Positions 43,563-53,153 are shown, numbered from the stretch's first letter. The stretch is DNA of 64,000 bases from Bacteroidota bacterium (GCA_009773515.1 WSXX01000024.1:1-64000), one strand, 5' to 3'. The notes: generated by a model not told the origin, from the sequence alone. Numbers and translations are program-made.

Positions 43563-44786
43563 ATGCAAGAGCAGAATGAATATTATGTGTATCCTTCTCA
43601 TTCTGTTGGCCTTATGCCTCAGGAGGAGCGACTTGAGATACCCAATCAGGCCTGTAAACTCACACTAGGTATTCCATGCGAAACCACGCTTTTAGAGAAC
43701 CGTGTTTCTTTGGTTCCCGATGCTGTTGCTTTGCTTGTTAATGCCGGACACAGGGTTCTGGTTGAAACAAAAGCGGGAATGGCTGCGCATTACTCTGACA
43801 ATGAGTTCAGCGAAGCAGGAGCCGAAATTGTAAAGGATTCATCGCCGGTTTTTCAGTGCGATGTTATTATAAAAGTATCTCCGCCAACTGGTGAAGAAAT
43901 TGAGATGATGCGCGGAAAACAGGTTCTGCTTTCATCACTCAATCTTGCCAGTCTGAATGATTCTCATTTCAGGAAACTTTCCTCAAAAAGGATTACCGCC
44001 CTGGCTTATGAATATGTTAAGGATAAGGAAAGCAATTACCCTGTGATTCGTGCTATGTCAGAAATAGCCGGAAATACATCTATTCTGATAGCTGCTGAAT
44101 ACCTTAGTCATCCTGGTTATGGGCGTGGTCTTATGTTTGGCGGACTGAGCGGAATTTCTCCCACCGAAGTTGTAATTCTTGGTGCCGGAACTGTCGGTGA
44201 ATTTGCAACACGCGCTGCCATGGGAATGGGTGCACTTGTTAAGGTATTTGATAGTTCAGTTTACAGGCTTCGCAGATTGCAGAATAACCTGGGGGCAAGG
44301 ATTTTCACATCTATTCTTCAGCCTAAATCCATTCTTGATGCGCTGCGAACAGCCGATGTTGCAATCGGTGCCATCAGGCCACAGGGTGGGTTATCGCCGG
44401 TTTGTGTTACCGAAGCGATGGTTCAGCAAATGAAAGGCGGAGCCATCATTATTGATGTAAGCATTGATCAGGGCGGATGTTTCGAAACATCAGAAATCAC
44501 CAACCATAAGAATCCGGTTTTTGAAAAATACGGGGTTACCCATTATTGTGTGCCCAATATAGCTTCCAGAGTTCCGCGCACAGCTTCACGTGCACTCAGC
44601 AACCTGCTTGCTCCGATTTTACTCAAAATAGGAGAGGAGGGAGGAATCAATAACATCCTCAGGACTGATATTGGCGTGAGAAACGGGGTGTATCTCTACA
44701 ACGGCATTTCAACAAATCGCTACATCAGTGAGTATTTCCACCTTCCGCATAAAGATATTGATCTGTTGATTGCGGCTTTTCATTGA
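43563..44786 (+). CDS. ald: Alanine dehydrogenase
   Basis: NAD-dependent, interconverts L-alanine and pyruvate plus ammonia. The 407-residue protein opens with an extra stretch of about 30 residues (PQEERLEIPNQ). The AlaDH/PNT N-domain follows (LGIPCETTLLENRVSLVPDA, the NNT-like KAGMAAHYSD), then the Rossmann motif VILGAGTVGEFATRAAMGMG and VPNIASRVPRTASRALSN. The N-terminal extension is common in the Bacteroidota group of the family. It lies 73 bp after tsaE on the same strand. No exact promoter box was found between them. Confidence 0.9.
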   Translation: MQEQNEYYVYPSHSVGLMPQEERLEIPNQACKLTLGIPCETTLLENRVSLVPDAVALLVNAGHRVLVETKAGMAAHYSDNEFSEAGAEIVKDSSPVFQCDVIIKVSPPTGEEIEMMRGKQVLLSSLNLASLNDSHFRKLSSKRITALAYEYVKDKESNYPVIRAMSEIAGNTSILIAAEYLSHPGYGRGLMFGGLSGISPTEVVILGAGTVGEFATRAAMGMGALVKVFDSSVYRLRRLQNNLGARIFTSILQPKSILDALRTADVAIGAIRPQGGLSPVCVTEAMVQQMKGGAIIIDVSIDQGGCFETSEITNHKNPVFEKYGVTHYCVPNIASRVPRTASRALSNLLAPILLKIGEEGGINNILRTDIGVRNGVYLYNGISTNRYISEYFHLPHKDIDLLIAAFH

Positions 44787-44802
44787 ATTAGGGACGCTGG
44801 GC

Positions 44803-45000
44803 GAGGGGCGAGGGACGGCCGTCCTGCTTCAAATTTCGGATAGTGGATAGCGGATAGCGGATTTCGGATTTTCGGATTTTCAAATCTTCAAATTGCTAAA
44901 TCTTCAAATCTGACATCCGACCTCTGACCTCTGTCCTCCGACCTCTCTCGTTATCTCTTCGAGCTCCCGAGACAAGCGATCTCTGTCCTCTGACCTCCGA
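44803..45000. repeat. Low-complexity degenerate tandem repeats
   Basis: Between ald and purB the DNA is made of short near-tandem words. GGATAGCGGAT / GGATTTCGGATTTTC lies at about 44838-44880, TTCAAATCTTCAAATT at 44878-44910, and CCTCTGACCTCTGTCCTCCGA at about 44920-45000. No frame shows protein-like sequence. Similar filler occurs at 929-980 and 50700-50770. Confidence 0.6.
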
Positions 45001-45006
45001 CTAAAA

Positions 45007-46359
45007 CTAAAACCCGATATGCCCTGTGTAATTATGTGGACTTAGCGCCAGAAGCTCATTTTTGACTTTGTCACTTACATTGAGTTTTTCAATAAAAGTA
45101 TGGATACTTTCTGCGGTTATGCGGGTATTTGTTCGGGTCAGGCCTTTAAGCGCTTCATATGGTTTCGGGAAACCTTCTCTTCTTAAAATAGTTTGGATGG
45201 CTTCAGCAACTACCGCCCAGTTATTTTCCAGATCGAGTGCAATTTTTTCCTCATTCAGAACGAGCTTGGATAAACCGCGTGTGATTGATTTTATGGCAAT
45301 GACAGTATGCGCTGCCGGAATACCAATGTTTCTGGAAACTGTTGAATCGGTAAGATCGCGTTGCAACCTCGAAATGGGCAGTTTTGAAGAAAGATGTTCA
45401 AAAAGTGCATTTGCAATTCCCAGATTTCCTTCAGCATTTTCGAAATCAATGGGATTGACTTTGTGCGGCATTGCTGATGATCCAACTTCACCGGCTTTAA
45501 TCTTCTGTTTGAAATAATCCATTGACACATAAGCCCATACATCGCGACTCAGGTCGATCATAATGTTGTTTATGCGTTTGAGGGCATCAAAAAGCGCAGC
45601 CAGATTATCGTAGTGCTCAATCTGAGTGGTGAATTTCTGCCGTTCAAGATTCAGGTGTTCGCGGGTGAATTTATCTGCAAAGGCAATCCAGTCGATTTCC
45701 GGATAAGCGGCATAATGTGCATTCAGGTTTCCGGTTGCTCCTCCGAATTTGGCCGTATATGGAATAGATTTCAATTGTTTGATCTGGTGTTTCAACCGAT
45801 CAACAAAAACATATAATTCTTTGCCAACCGTGGTTGGCGTTGCCGGTTGACCGTGAGTTCTGGCCAACATGGGAACGTTTTTCCATGTTTTTGATTTGTC
45901 GGTGAGTTTCTTCACCAGCTCCTCAAGTATTGGAAGTACAATTTCTTCCATTGCGAGCCTCAGCGCATAAGGCCCTGAAGTATTATTGATATCCTGAGAA
46001 GTTAGCCCGAAATGAAGGAACTCCTTGTATTTTCCAAGGCCCATTTTGTCGAACTTCTTCTTGAGATAGTATTCCACGGCTTTTACGTCGTGGTTTGTTG
46101 TAGCCTCTATCTCTTTAACTTCGGCGGCATCGTTAAAAGTAAAATCACGGCAAAGTGCCCGCAGATTTTCAAAATCGGCGGTGGTTACATTTTTTAACTG
46201 GGGCAGAGGAATCTGGCAAAGTGCAATAAAATACTCTGTTTCAACAAAAACCCTGTAGTTAATAAGGGCTGCTTCTGAAAAGAAGTATGCCAGTCCTTCT
46301 ACCTGTTTTCTATATCTCCCGTCTACAGGAGAGATAGCATTTAATACAGTTAATTCCAT
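45007..46359 (-). CDS. purB: Adenylosuccinate lyase
   Basis: Cleaves SAICAR and adenylosuccinate in purine synthesis. The 450-residue protein has NAISPVDGRYRKQVEGLAYF, the catalytic His region EATTNHDVKAVEYYLKKKF, FGLTSQDINNTSGPYALRLA, and the fumarase/aspartase superfamily signature GSSAMPHKVNPIDFENAEGN with the mobile catalytic Ser. It is the E. coli-like form. A good promoter lies at 46383-46415 (minus strand -7 TACTTTTG, -33 CTTG, 20-21 bp apart). It is probably a single gene, since the upstream LUD-domain gene ends 157 bp away. Confidence 0.96.
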   Translation of the reverse strand: MELTVLNAISPVDGRYRKQVEGLAYFFSEAALINYRVFVETEYFIALCQIPLPQLKNVTTADFENLRALCRDFTFNDAAEVKEIEATTNHDVKAVEYYLKKKFDKMGLGKYKEFLHFGLTSQDINNTSGPYALRLAMEEIVLPILEELVKKLTDKSKTWKNVPMLARTHGQPATPTTVGKELYVFVDRLKHQIKQLKSIPYTAKFGGATGNLNAHYAAYPEIDWIAFADKFTREHLNLERQKFTTQIEHYDNLAALFDALKRINNIMIDLSRDVWAYVSMDYFKQKIKAGEVGSSAMPHKVNPIDFENAEGNLGIANALFEHLSSKLPISRLQRDLTDSTVSRNIGIPAAHTVIAIKSITRGLSKLVLNEEKIALDLENNWAVVAEAIQTILRREGFPKPYEALKGLTRTNTRITAESIHTFIEKLNVSDKVKNELLALSPHNYTGHIGF

Positions 46360-46382
46360 ATCAGTAACTTTAAACGAAAGTT

Positions 46383-46415
46383 CAAAAGTAAGGAAGCAAA
46401 TCTAAAGAAAGCAAG
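46383..46415 (-). promoter_or_regulatory. purB promoter (-7 TACTTTTG, -33 CTTG)
   Basis: On the minus strand CTTG (46412-46415) and TACTTTTG (46383-46390) are 21 bp apart and match the Bacteroidota promoter form. They lie 24 bp upstream of the ATG. Confidence 0.6.
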
Positions 46416-46516
46416 TTTTTTATTAAATTATTGATTAAAAGTGTATTAAATTATGTAAATAGCTGATATTAAGCTTAATGGGCTGTGCTTTTTGATGGAA
46501 GGAAGCCGCGTTATTA

Positions 46517-47158
46517 CTACATTCCCAGGTCTTCACCGATAATGATAACCTGCGTTGGTGTATGAGCCGGGCGTCGTCGAAGTATAGTGTATGCTCTGCA
46601 GCCTCTTTCTTCAGCATTGCAATCGTGGCAGATTCCATCAATGGCGCATGGAGTATCGCGGTTCAGGCGTTTCATATTCATAGGGGCGGCAGTATTTTTT
46701 AATCGGCTCAGGGCAGCTTCTTCGTTGTCAACAACTTTATTAATACCTGCCACAATAATTACCTTCCGTGGACCAAAAATCATAGCTGCAACCCGGTTTC
46801 CATATCCGTCGGCATTAACAATGCTACCATCCAGGGTTAATGCGTTGCTGCTGCTGATAAACACATCGCTCATCAACTCCTGCCGCATTATGTCCAGGCG
46901 CTCATTCTCACTTAAATCAGGTAAACCGTGGTCGATAATAACACAGTCGCTGATTTTTGCCAGTTCTCTCAGCCCAAGTTGTCTGGCCGTTAGTGATCCG
47001 CCGAAAGCAACTTTTAACCCGGGGGAAAACTGAGCCGAGATGTGCTTTATGGCTTCCTCTTTTGTTGAAAAGAAAAAAGCATCAAACCCATGCTTTTTGA
47101 GTTTTGAAACTGCTTTTTCGCCAATTACTTTGCTGTGCCATACGTGGTGTTCGGTCAT
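46517..47158 (-). CDS. LUD-domain protein (DUF162, LutC-like)
   Basis: A 213-residue protein of the LUD family, whose best-known members LutB/LutC take part in lactate oxidation. It has VAFGGSLTARQLGL, DVFISSSNALTLDGSIVNAD, GYGNRVAAMIFGPRKVIIVA and GINKVVDNEEAALSRL. It ends in a Cys-rich tail (TPCAIDGICHDCNAEERGCR) that could bind a metal or Fe-S cluster, a known variant of short LUD proteins. There are no lutA or lutB genes beside it, so a lactate role is not supported here. An exact -7 box is at 47179-47186. Confidence 0.88.
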   Translation of the reverse strand: MTEHHVWHSKVIGEKAVSKLKKHGFDAFFFSTKEEAIKHISAQFSPGLKVAFGGSLTARQLGLRELAKISDCVIIDHGLPDLSENERLDIMRQELMSDVFISSSNALTLDGSIVNADGYGNRVAAMIFGPRKVIIVAGINKVVDNEEAALSRLKNTAAPMNMKRLNRDTPCAIDGICHDCNAEERGCRAYTILRRRPAHTPTQVIIIGEDLGM

Positions 47159-47178
47159 CTGATTATATGTTGGTGTGG

Positions 47179-47186
47179 CAAAGTTA
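47179..47186 (-). promoter_or_regulatory. -7 box for the LUD-domain gene
   Basis: Minus strand TAACTTTG followed by C, exact TAnnTTTG match, 20 bp upstream of the ATG at 47158. Confidence 0.55.
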
Positions 47187-47399
47187 GCAGATAAAACCGC
47201 GTGGCAATGGAGGAAATGATTTTGAATTTGGGATTGTCAGGGCAGAGGAGGTGTATTAAATTACCTGAGCAAATATAACCTCATAATATCTGAAATGTAT
47301 TTTTAGACCATTTGTCTTTATGCATCAAATGTATGGAATAATAAAAGATAGCGAAGATGATGGTTTGGAAGAGGGAGGAATGAAAGTTTATCAGAGGGC

Positions 47400-48257
47400 T
47401 TATTCATACTCAAATTCCTGGAAATATGACAAGTTTGGTCTTTCTTCGAGTTTTGTTTCAGGAAGGTCGGTTTCAAGATAAGTAAAAATGAAACTTTGTG
47501 TAAAGGTATTAATAAGTTCACCATTAATGTTGATCCTTTTGGTGGTAACTGAAATTGCATTGTTTGCAGAGCACATGTATGCATTCTCTGAAAACTTGTA
47601 AAAATAGAATTTTCTGAACGGATTTTCTTTTTGATCATAAGTGTATACCACATCTTCATACTTGTAAAATAAGGAACCTGAATGGTTAGTGCCTTCGAAC
47701 TCAGTGCCTGCTTCAGGAGTGAAAGCTTTGGAGTAAGCATCAACAAAAATTTCTGTTCTGGTAAGATTCTCATTTATCCAGGTATATGTGTTATAATTAG
47801 TTAATTGCCAGTTTGTTCCGTCATATTCATAGGACTCCATTTTTACCATGTTTTCATTGTCGTCAAGTGTGATTACTGTTCTAGCCGCCGGATCTGATGT
47901 GGAAGTTATCGTTACTGTATTTTTATCCCAGGTGTATTGGGTTGTATATTGAAAACCGTCAGATTCCTGATAGAATGATGAAATTATCTTTCCGTCCGTC
48001 AGATATGTAAAATAAACTGAGTCGCCAAAGAATGGAGAAGCAATACTTACAAGTTCATTCTTGTTGTTATATCGAAAAAAAACTTCATTGATCTCTTCAG
48101 GTGGATTATTGGTTAATCGGAGTGTGGCAGTAAGTTTTTTTAACCTTGGATCACGATTACCGGGATCAGTGTCGTCCTTGTTACTTTCTTTGTCACAGGA
48201 AACTAAAACAAGTAAAAGTATAATTATGAACGAATTAAATGTATATGTATTTCTCAT
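47400..48257 (-). CDS. Putative surface lipoprotein of unknown function
   Basis: A 285-residue protein with a lipoprotein signal peptide (FIIILLLVLVSC, Cys near residue 21). CDKESNKDD follows, an acidic run of the kind reported as a lipoprotein export signal in Bacteroidota, so surface exposure is likely (inference). The body is beta-rich with YD-like strand patterns (VFFRYNNKNELVSIASPFFG, FQYTTQYTWDKNTVTI, NMVKMESYEYDGTNWQL), resembling DUF4595-type lipoproteins. I cannot assign a function. An exact -7 box is at 48280-48287. It is divergent from the CNNM/CorC gene. Confidence 0.75.
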   Translation of the reverse strand: MRNTYTFNSFIIILLLVLVSCDKESNKDDTDPGNRDPRLKKLTATLRLTNNPPEEINEVFFRYNNKNELVSIASPFFGDSVYFTYLTDGKIISSFYQESDGFQYTTQYTWDKNTVTITSTSDPAARTVITLDDNENMVKMESYEYDGTNWQLTNYNTYTWINENLTRTEIFVDAYSKAFTPEAGTEFEGTNHSGSLFYKYEDVVYTYDQKENPFRKFYFYKFSENAYMCSANNAISVTTKRININGELINTFTQSFIFTYLETDLPETKLEERPNLSYFQEFEYE

Positions 48258-48279
48258 TTCTATTGTTTTTAAAGGAACT

Positions 48280-48287
48280 CAAATTTA
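48280..48287 (-). promoter_or_regulatory. -7 box for the lipoprotein gene
   Basis: Minus strand TAAATTTG, exact TAnnTTTG match, 22 bp upstream of the ATG at 48257. Confidence 0.5.
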
Positions 48288-48414
48288 TGGAAATTTTCAA
48301 CTAATTATTGTCAGATCTTTTAAACTATCCCTTCTTAACACTATTTCTGCTACATGTTATGTCATATGGTAACTTGGTATCAAATTTGATGCTATAAGAA
48401 TCTTAAATTTTTAC

Positions 48415-49719
48415 ATGGAAATTCTGGTTATTTTTTCGCTGATTTTATTAAACGGTTTTTTTGCCCTATCCGAAATTGCGCTCGTCTCAAGTAAAGCTGC
48501 AAGACTAGAGCATCTTAGAAAACAGGGAAACAGTGGAGCTAAACGGGCTTTGTTGTTGCTGCAAAATCCTGACCGTTTTCTTTCGGCCATTCAGGTTGGT
48601 ATTACACTTATCGGAATTGTTACCGGTATGTACGGAGGTATTAGTCTTGCGGATAATCTTACACCAGTATTCGCTCAGATAGAATGGCTCAAAGATTACG
48701 CACATGAAGCGGCACTCTTTATTATTGTTTTGTTGATCACTTATGTTTCAATTGTTCTCGGAGAACTGGTGCCCAAGACTTTTGCGATCAGCAATCCCGA
48801 AAAAATAGCTTGCAAGGTAGCTTCGCCTGTACATTATTTCAGCCTGTTATTTTACCCTTTCGTAAAACTTTTGTCAGGCTCTACAGTTTTCATCAATAAA
48901 TTGCTGGGCATCAAAATGCGGGATGACAAAATTACAGAGAGGGAGATTCGCCAGTTACTGAAGAATGCCTCAGTTGAAGGTGTAATTGAAAAAAATCAAA
49001 GTGACTTTCACGAAAAATTATTTCACTTTTCCGATAAAAGAGCCAAACACTTTATGACTCACAGAACTGAAGTTGAGTGGATTGATATAAGTATGGCACC
49101 TGATAAGATTAATGAAATGTTAATAGGTTTAAGTCATAGTAAGATTATTGGTTGTAATGGCAGTCTCGACGATTTTGCAGGATATTTCTATCAAAGAGAA
49201 TTTTTTAAAAGGCAGTATTCAGGTTCAGGATTTGATTTAGCTGAAATAATGGTAAAGCCTGTGATTATACCTGAAACAGCTCATTCACAGGCAATTCTCA
49301 ATATACTGAGACAGCCGGGAAATCAACTGTGTTTTGTTGTAAATGAATACGGAGGTTTTGAAGGAATAATTACATTGCATGATGTTATAGAGAGCATTAT
49401 GGGGCAGTTTCCTTCCAATGATATGGACATTTCGTCAGAGATTTTCAAAAGGGAAGATGGTTCTTTCCTGATAGGAGGTGATTCGCCTGTTGAAATTCTG
49501 AGTGATCTTATAGAGGATTTTACCATTGACTTTGACGATGTGGACTATTCTACGGTTGCCGGATTTTTAATAGAAAATCTGAATCAGATCCCTCAGATTG
49601 GAGATAAATTCAGGTTTAAAAATCATACTTTTGAGATTGTTGACATGGATGGTAACCGAATAGATAAGGTGCTTATTTCAGAAAATCATAACTCCAGATC
49701 ATTAACTGAGAGTTCCTGA
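48415..49719 (+). CDS. CNNM/CorC-type hemolysin family protein (cation transport)
   Basis: A 434-residue inner-membrane protein. The CNNM domain with three or four helices is at residues 1-190 (LILLNGFFALSEIALVSSKA, then LSAIQVGITLIGIVTGMYGG and VLGELVPKTFAISNPEKIA). A CBS pair follows at about 205-335 (NEYGGFEGIITLHDVIESIM), and a C-terminal CorC_HlyC domain (DYSTVAGFLIENLNQIPQIG) closes the protein. Family members act in Mg2+ or Co2+ efflux or in membrane repair; the old name hemolysin is misleading. It begins with ATG 48415. No exact promoter box was found. Confidence 0.92.
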   Translation: MEILVIFSLILLNGFFALSEIALVSSKAARLEHLRKQGNSGAKRALLLLQNPDRFLSAIQVGITLIGIVTGMYGGISLADNLTPVFAQIEWLKDYAHEAALFIIVLLITYVSIVLGELVPKTFAISNPEKIACKVASPVHYFSLLFYPFVKLLSGSTVFINKLLGIKMRDDKITEREIRQLLKNASVEGVIEKNQSDFHEKLFHFSDKRAKHFMTHRTEVEWIDISMAPDKINEMLIGLSHSKIIGCNGSLDDFAGYFYQREFFKRQYSGSGFDLAEIMVKPVIIPETAHSQAILNILRQPGNQLCFVVNEYGGFEGIITLHDVIESIMGQFPSNDMDISSEIFKREDGSFLIGGDSPVEILSDLIEDFTIDFDDVDYSTVAGFLIENLNQIPQIGDKFRFKNHTFEIVDMDGNRIDKVLISENHNSRSLTESS

Positions 49720-49816
49720 GTTCAAATGAAATAGTAAGTCAGGATTTGCCGGATTTTGAAAATGGGATAATATTTATGTTAATCACTCAAAGGGTTAGTA
49801 ATATGCTGATGCATTT

Positions 49817-50443
49817 TTAAGATTGATTGTTTTTGCTTTTTGCCTTAAATCCCTGGTAAACCAGATATAAGGCAAACAAAATACCGGAAATAATCATCAC
49901 CGCATTTATTTCATGGTAATATTTATCCATTAGCTCTTTCGGGAAATAATAACCGATAAAAGCCAGAATAATGTTCCACAGCAAGGCACCGGCGGTGGTA
50001 TAAATTATAAAACTCTTCAGTGGCATACGGGCCAGTCCTGCAGGAATGGATATCAACTGACGTATTGCTGGTATCAGTCTGCCGATGAAGGTTGAAGTTT
50101 TGCCGTGTCTGACAAAATAATCCTCAGCTTTTTTTATGGATGAAGGCTGAATCATAAACATTCTTGCCAACCTTGTTTCAGCCAGAGCGTAAACTGCTGA
50201 CCGGCCTATCCATAAAGCGAAATAGTAATTGAATAATGCACCAATCAAAGCGCCCAGGGTTGCGAAGAAAACGACCAGAAATATATTCAACTCGCCTGCT
50301 GCTGCTTTGTAGGCTGCCGGAGGTACAATAACTTCCGAAGGAAAGGGTATAAACGAACTCTCAACCACCATAAGCAAGGTAATGGTGAAATAGTTGATGT
50401 TATTGAAATACCAGGAAGTTATTTCAGAAAATATCTCTGTCAT
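49817..50443 (-). CDS. DedA family membrane protein
   Basis: A 208-residue protein of the DedA/VTT family. Bacterial members include flippases for undecaprenyl phosphate or phospholipid and are needed for proton-motive-force homeostasis. Diagnostic stretches are ESSFIPFPSEVIVPPAAYKA, FATLGALIGALFNYYFALWI, and FIGRLIPAIRQLISIPAGLA with the conserved R-x-x-P-x-x-R core. The last is followed by the GALLWNIILAFIGYYF helix. Which lipid it moves cannot be told. It is followed, in the opposite direction, by a hairpin-rich intergenic region. Confidence 0.92.
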   Translation of the reverse strand: MTEIFSEITSWYFNNINYFTITLLMVVESSFIPFPSEVIVPPAAYKAAAGELNIFLVVFFATLGALIGALFNYYFALWIGRSAVYALAETRLARMFMIQPSSIKKAEDYFVRHGKTSTFIGRLIPAIRQLISIPAGLARMPLKSFIIYTTAGALLWNIILAFIGYYFPKELMDKYYHEINAVMIISGILFALYLVYQGFKAKSKNNQS

Positions 50444-50770
50444 GGAATTTGGTTAAACGATTGAAAAATCAATTTACTTGTGAGCAAGAAATTGAGAAAA
50501 ACATTGAATTTTTTGAATCCTTCTTCACCTCATCCCCCGTCACAAAAGTGCGACGGGGCAAGCTGCCCTTCGGGCACCTTCTCCTCAAGGAGAAGGACCA
50601 CTCCATCAAAGTCATTGATTTTTTGGCCCGAAACTTCGGGATTGAACCGACCGCAGAGCCTGTTCCGCCGCTTTTGCGGAAGAGCTCAGCGAAGCTGATT
50701 CTTGAATCTTTGTCCCGAAACTTCGGGATTAAATCCTTGAATCTTTGAATCCTTGAATCTTTGAATCTCT
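50444..50770. other. Hairpin-rich intergenic element and TTGAATC tandem repeat
   Basis: No gene; the frame at 50449-50748 has repetitive, non-protein-like sequence. It holds the second copy of the window-start repeat (50526-50596), two identical hairpins CCCGAA-AC-TTCGGG followed by ATT (50627-50640, 50714-50727), CCGC-CGCTTTT-GCGG, and a terminal run of TTGAATC(C/T)T words (about 50730-50770). Confidence 0.6.
50526..50596 (+). repeat. Dispersed hairpin repeat, internal copy
   Basis: CACCTCATCCCCCG (50526-50539) and CCTTCTCCTCAAGGAGAAGG (50577-50596) bracket GCCC-TTC-GGGC. The outer blocks match the minus strand of 1-32, where the spacer between them is much shorter. Confidence 0.6.
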
Positions 50771-52984
50771 TTATTTATTCAAGCTGTGCAAAACCTGTGA
50801 TGAAAAGTGAACTATATTCCTGGTTTCCTGCAACATGCTCATAAACAAAATGCTGCTTCGGTTGCCAGTCATTTCTTCGCGGATTCGTTTTACCTCGTTT
50901 TTACTGCTTTTCTCTATTTCGGCTTCTACCGGTATTTTCAGCACCTCAGGAGTTTCTGCGACGGTGTTGTCATCGGGTGCAACAGTCCGGGCTATACCAT
51001 GTAAAAGAATGGTGAGTTTATCATTTATTATTTTAAGCTCAGTCAGCTGCATTTCGCTCAGAGGCTTATGATGATTGGCCATATGACTTATTGAAGCTCC
51101 TGCAATAATGCCAATACAATTAAGTATCTCCAGAAGGTTATCCTGTGTTCTGATGGCATAGTAGGCCTGATCGGCTTCCTGCTCAGCAGTTCCTTTAAGC
51201 ACCTGCGATACTATCTTTCTTTGCGTTCTGGCTTCCTTCTGCAGCCCGGTAATGTTATTTCTGATCTCTCTTAATGCGCTTATGTCGGTATTTTGGTTTC
51301 CGGCAATAATCTGATTGTAAAATGCGGAAACTGTTGTAAAGGTTTCAGCTGCATTTTTGGTGCAGAATTCTTTTACATTATCCGGATTTACTGCTTCTTC
51401 TTTAGCCTTTGATACTTTTCCTGATTCTTCTTTTTTCAGGTGAATTCTATGAGTCCGGTAAGCCATAAAAACAGCAATTGAAATCATGATAAAAATGGCA
51501 ATTGTTCCGCCAACGAAAAACAGGGAGGCCAGAATAAAAGATATTGTAAATGCAGATATAGCTGTAAAAAACCAACCTCCGATGACTGAAAATACGCCTG
51601 TGATTCTGTAAACTGCACTTTCTCTGTCCCATGCGCCATCAGAAAGGCTGGTGCCCATAGCCACCATAAATGTTACATAAGTAGTTGAAAGCGGAAGTTT
51701 TAATGAAGTTCCAAGTGCAATCAGGGCACTTGATACCACCAGATTCACCGCAGCCCTGAGGAGGTCAAAAGCCGGAAGATTTTTCTCTTTTCGTTTTCGG
51801 GGAAGTGGAGCAAACCTCACGGCTATCCATTCTTTCGTGCTTTCAGGGAGAATACCTGAAAAAAACCTGTTCATGCCAAGCGAAACTCTGACAATGCCTC
51901 TTGATAATGCTGAGGAACCAAATCTTTCTTCACCTTCATCCTGGCGACTGAGGTTAACCTCGGTCATAATTACAGTACGGGCTTTTTTTGATAAGTAAAG
52001 TGTAATAACCATAACTACTCCCGAGAGAAGCAGGAATATCAGAGGAGTTTTTACCGCACCGCTGAGTGCTTCCATGGTAAAGGAGCCAGGATTGGCACCG
52101 GGCGTATTTATGAAAGTTAAATAAGAGTCATAGCCTGCCAGCGGAACACCGATAAAATTCACAAGATCGTTTCCGGCAAAAGCCATCGCCAATGCGAATG
52201 TTCCCACAAGTACCACAACTTTCAGAACATTAACCCTGAAGAAAATATTAACCAGGTAAAGCAGTGAAGTGAAGCCTGCAAAACTAAAAAACAGAAGTTG
52301 CAAACTGTTGTCTTTTACCCATTTATAATTGGCAGGGGTCATAAAAGCTGCATCTTTTGCACCTTTTATCAGAATAAAATAGACTATGATGGTGATTGCG
52401 ATTCCTCCGAAAAGTCCGCCAAGGTATTTGAGTTTCCGCTCATAGTTAAAAGTGAAAATCAATCGGGTTATAAACTGAGTGAAGGCCCCTAGTGTAAAAG
52501 CTATGATGACAGAAAGTAAAATTCCCGAGATAACTGCCAGTGCCTTTCCCGAATTTATGTATTCGCCAAGCTGTGAATGTTCTGTCCCTCCGGTAATTTT
52601 AAATATTGCAATTGCAACCGAGGCTCCCATAAGTTCAAAAATCAGCGAAACTGTTGTTGAAGTCGGAAAACCTATGGTGTTGAAGGTGTCAAGCAAAATC
52701 ACATCGGTGATCATTACCGCCAGAAAAATCAGCATTATATCGGCAAATGTGAACTTGTCGGGATAAAAAATCCCGCTTCTGGCTATTTCCATCATTCCTC
52801 CCGAAAAAACTGTTCCCGCAAGAACTCCCGCTGCGGCTACAAACATTATAATTTTCAGTGGAGCAGCCTTGGACCCAACTGCTGAATTTAAAAAATTTAC
52901 TGCATCATTGCTCACACCTACAATAAGGTCAGAAATGGCAAGCAGAAATAAAACAAGAACGAGAATCAGGTAAATGGTTTCCAT
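50771..52984 (-). CDS. PiT-family inorganic phosphate transporter with PhoU-like C-terminal domain
   Basis: A 737-residue low-affinity phosphate carrier. The N-terminal Pho-4 half has FLLAISDLIVGVSNDAVNFL and GAWDRESAVYRITGV-like repeats in two copies. Two membrane bundles (residues 1-340 and 410-520) are separated by a cytoplasmic stretch, and the last 190 residues are helical and PhoU-like (NAAETFTTVSAFYNQIIAGN, TQDNLLEILNCIGIIAGASI). That domain probably senses or gates phosphate uptake. I chose ATG 52984 (METIYLILV) because the longer frame starts at TTG 53020 and PiT proteins start this way. A near -7 box (AATCTTTG) lies upstream. Confidence 0.9.
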   Translation of the reverse strand: METIYLILVLVLFLLAISDLIVGVSNDAVNFLNSAVGSKAAPLKIIMFVAAAGVLAGTVFSGGMMEIARSGIFYPDKFTFADIMLIFLAVMITDVILLDTFNTIGFPTSTTVSLIFELMGASVAIAIFKITGGTEHSQLGEYINSGKALAVISGILLSVIIAFTLGAFTQFITRLIFTFNYERKLKYLGGLFGGIAITIIVYFILIKGAKDAAFMTPANYKWVKDNSLQLLFFSFAGFTSLLYLVNIFFRVNVLKVVVLVGTFALAMAFAGNDLVNFIGVPLAGYDSYLTFINTPGANPGSFTMEALSGAVKTPLIFLLLSGVVMVITLYLSKKARTVIMTEVNLSRQDEGEERFGSSALSRGIVRVSLGMNRFFSGILPESTKEWIAVRFAPLPRKRKEKNLPAFDLLRAAVNLVVSSALIALGTSLKLPLSTTYVTFMVAMGTSLSDGAWDRESAVYRITGVFSVIGGWFFTAISAFTISFILASLFFVGGTIAIFIMISIAVFMAYRTHRIHLKKEESGKVSKAKEEAVNPDNVKEFCTKNAAETFTTVSAFYNQIIAGNQNTDISALREIRNNITGLQKEARTQRKIVSQVLKGTAEQEADQAYYAIRTQDNLLEILNCIGIIAGASISHMANHHKPLSEMQLTELKIINDKLTILLHGIARTVAPDDNTVAETPEVLKIPVEAEIEKSSKNEVKRIREEMTGNRSSILFMSMLQETRNIVHFSSQVLHSLNK

Positions 52985-53153
52985 TTGCAAGGGAAGAATT
53001 GAGGCCGCAATATTAGTCAAAGATTATTTCTGCATAACTGTGCGTATGTTAAGTTATTGTTAAGTTATTATGCGATGGCTTATTTGCTATGAATGGCATA
53101 AGAATTAATTGTTATAGACAGATTTGTTCAGTAATTAATGATGTTATTTTGTA

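Noticed and set aside
44803-45000. Possible CRISPR-like array between ald and purB
   Set aside because: The repeats are short, degenerate and of variable spacing, with no constant repeat/spacer lengths and no cas genes nearby.
50449-50748. Plus-strand open frame of 99 codons
   Set aside because: It is entirely within a hairpin-rich repeat element. Its residues are produced by repeated CCCGAAACTTCGGG and TTGAATC words.
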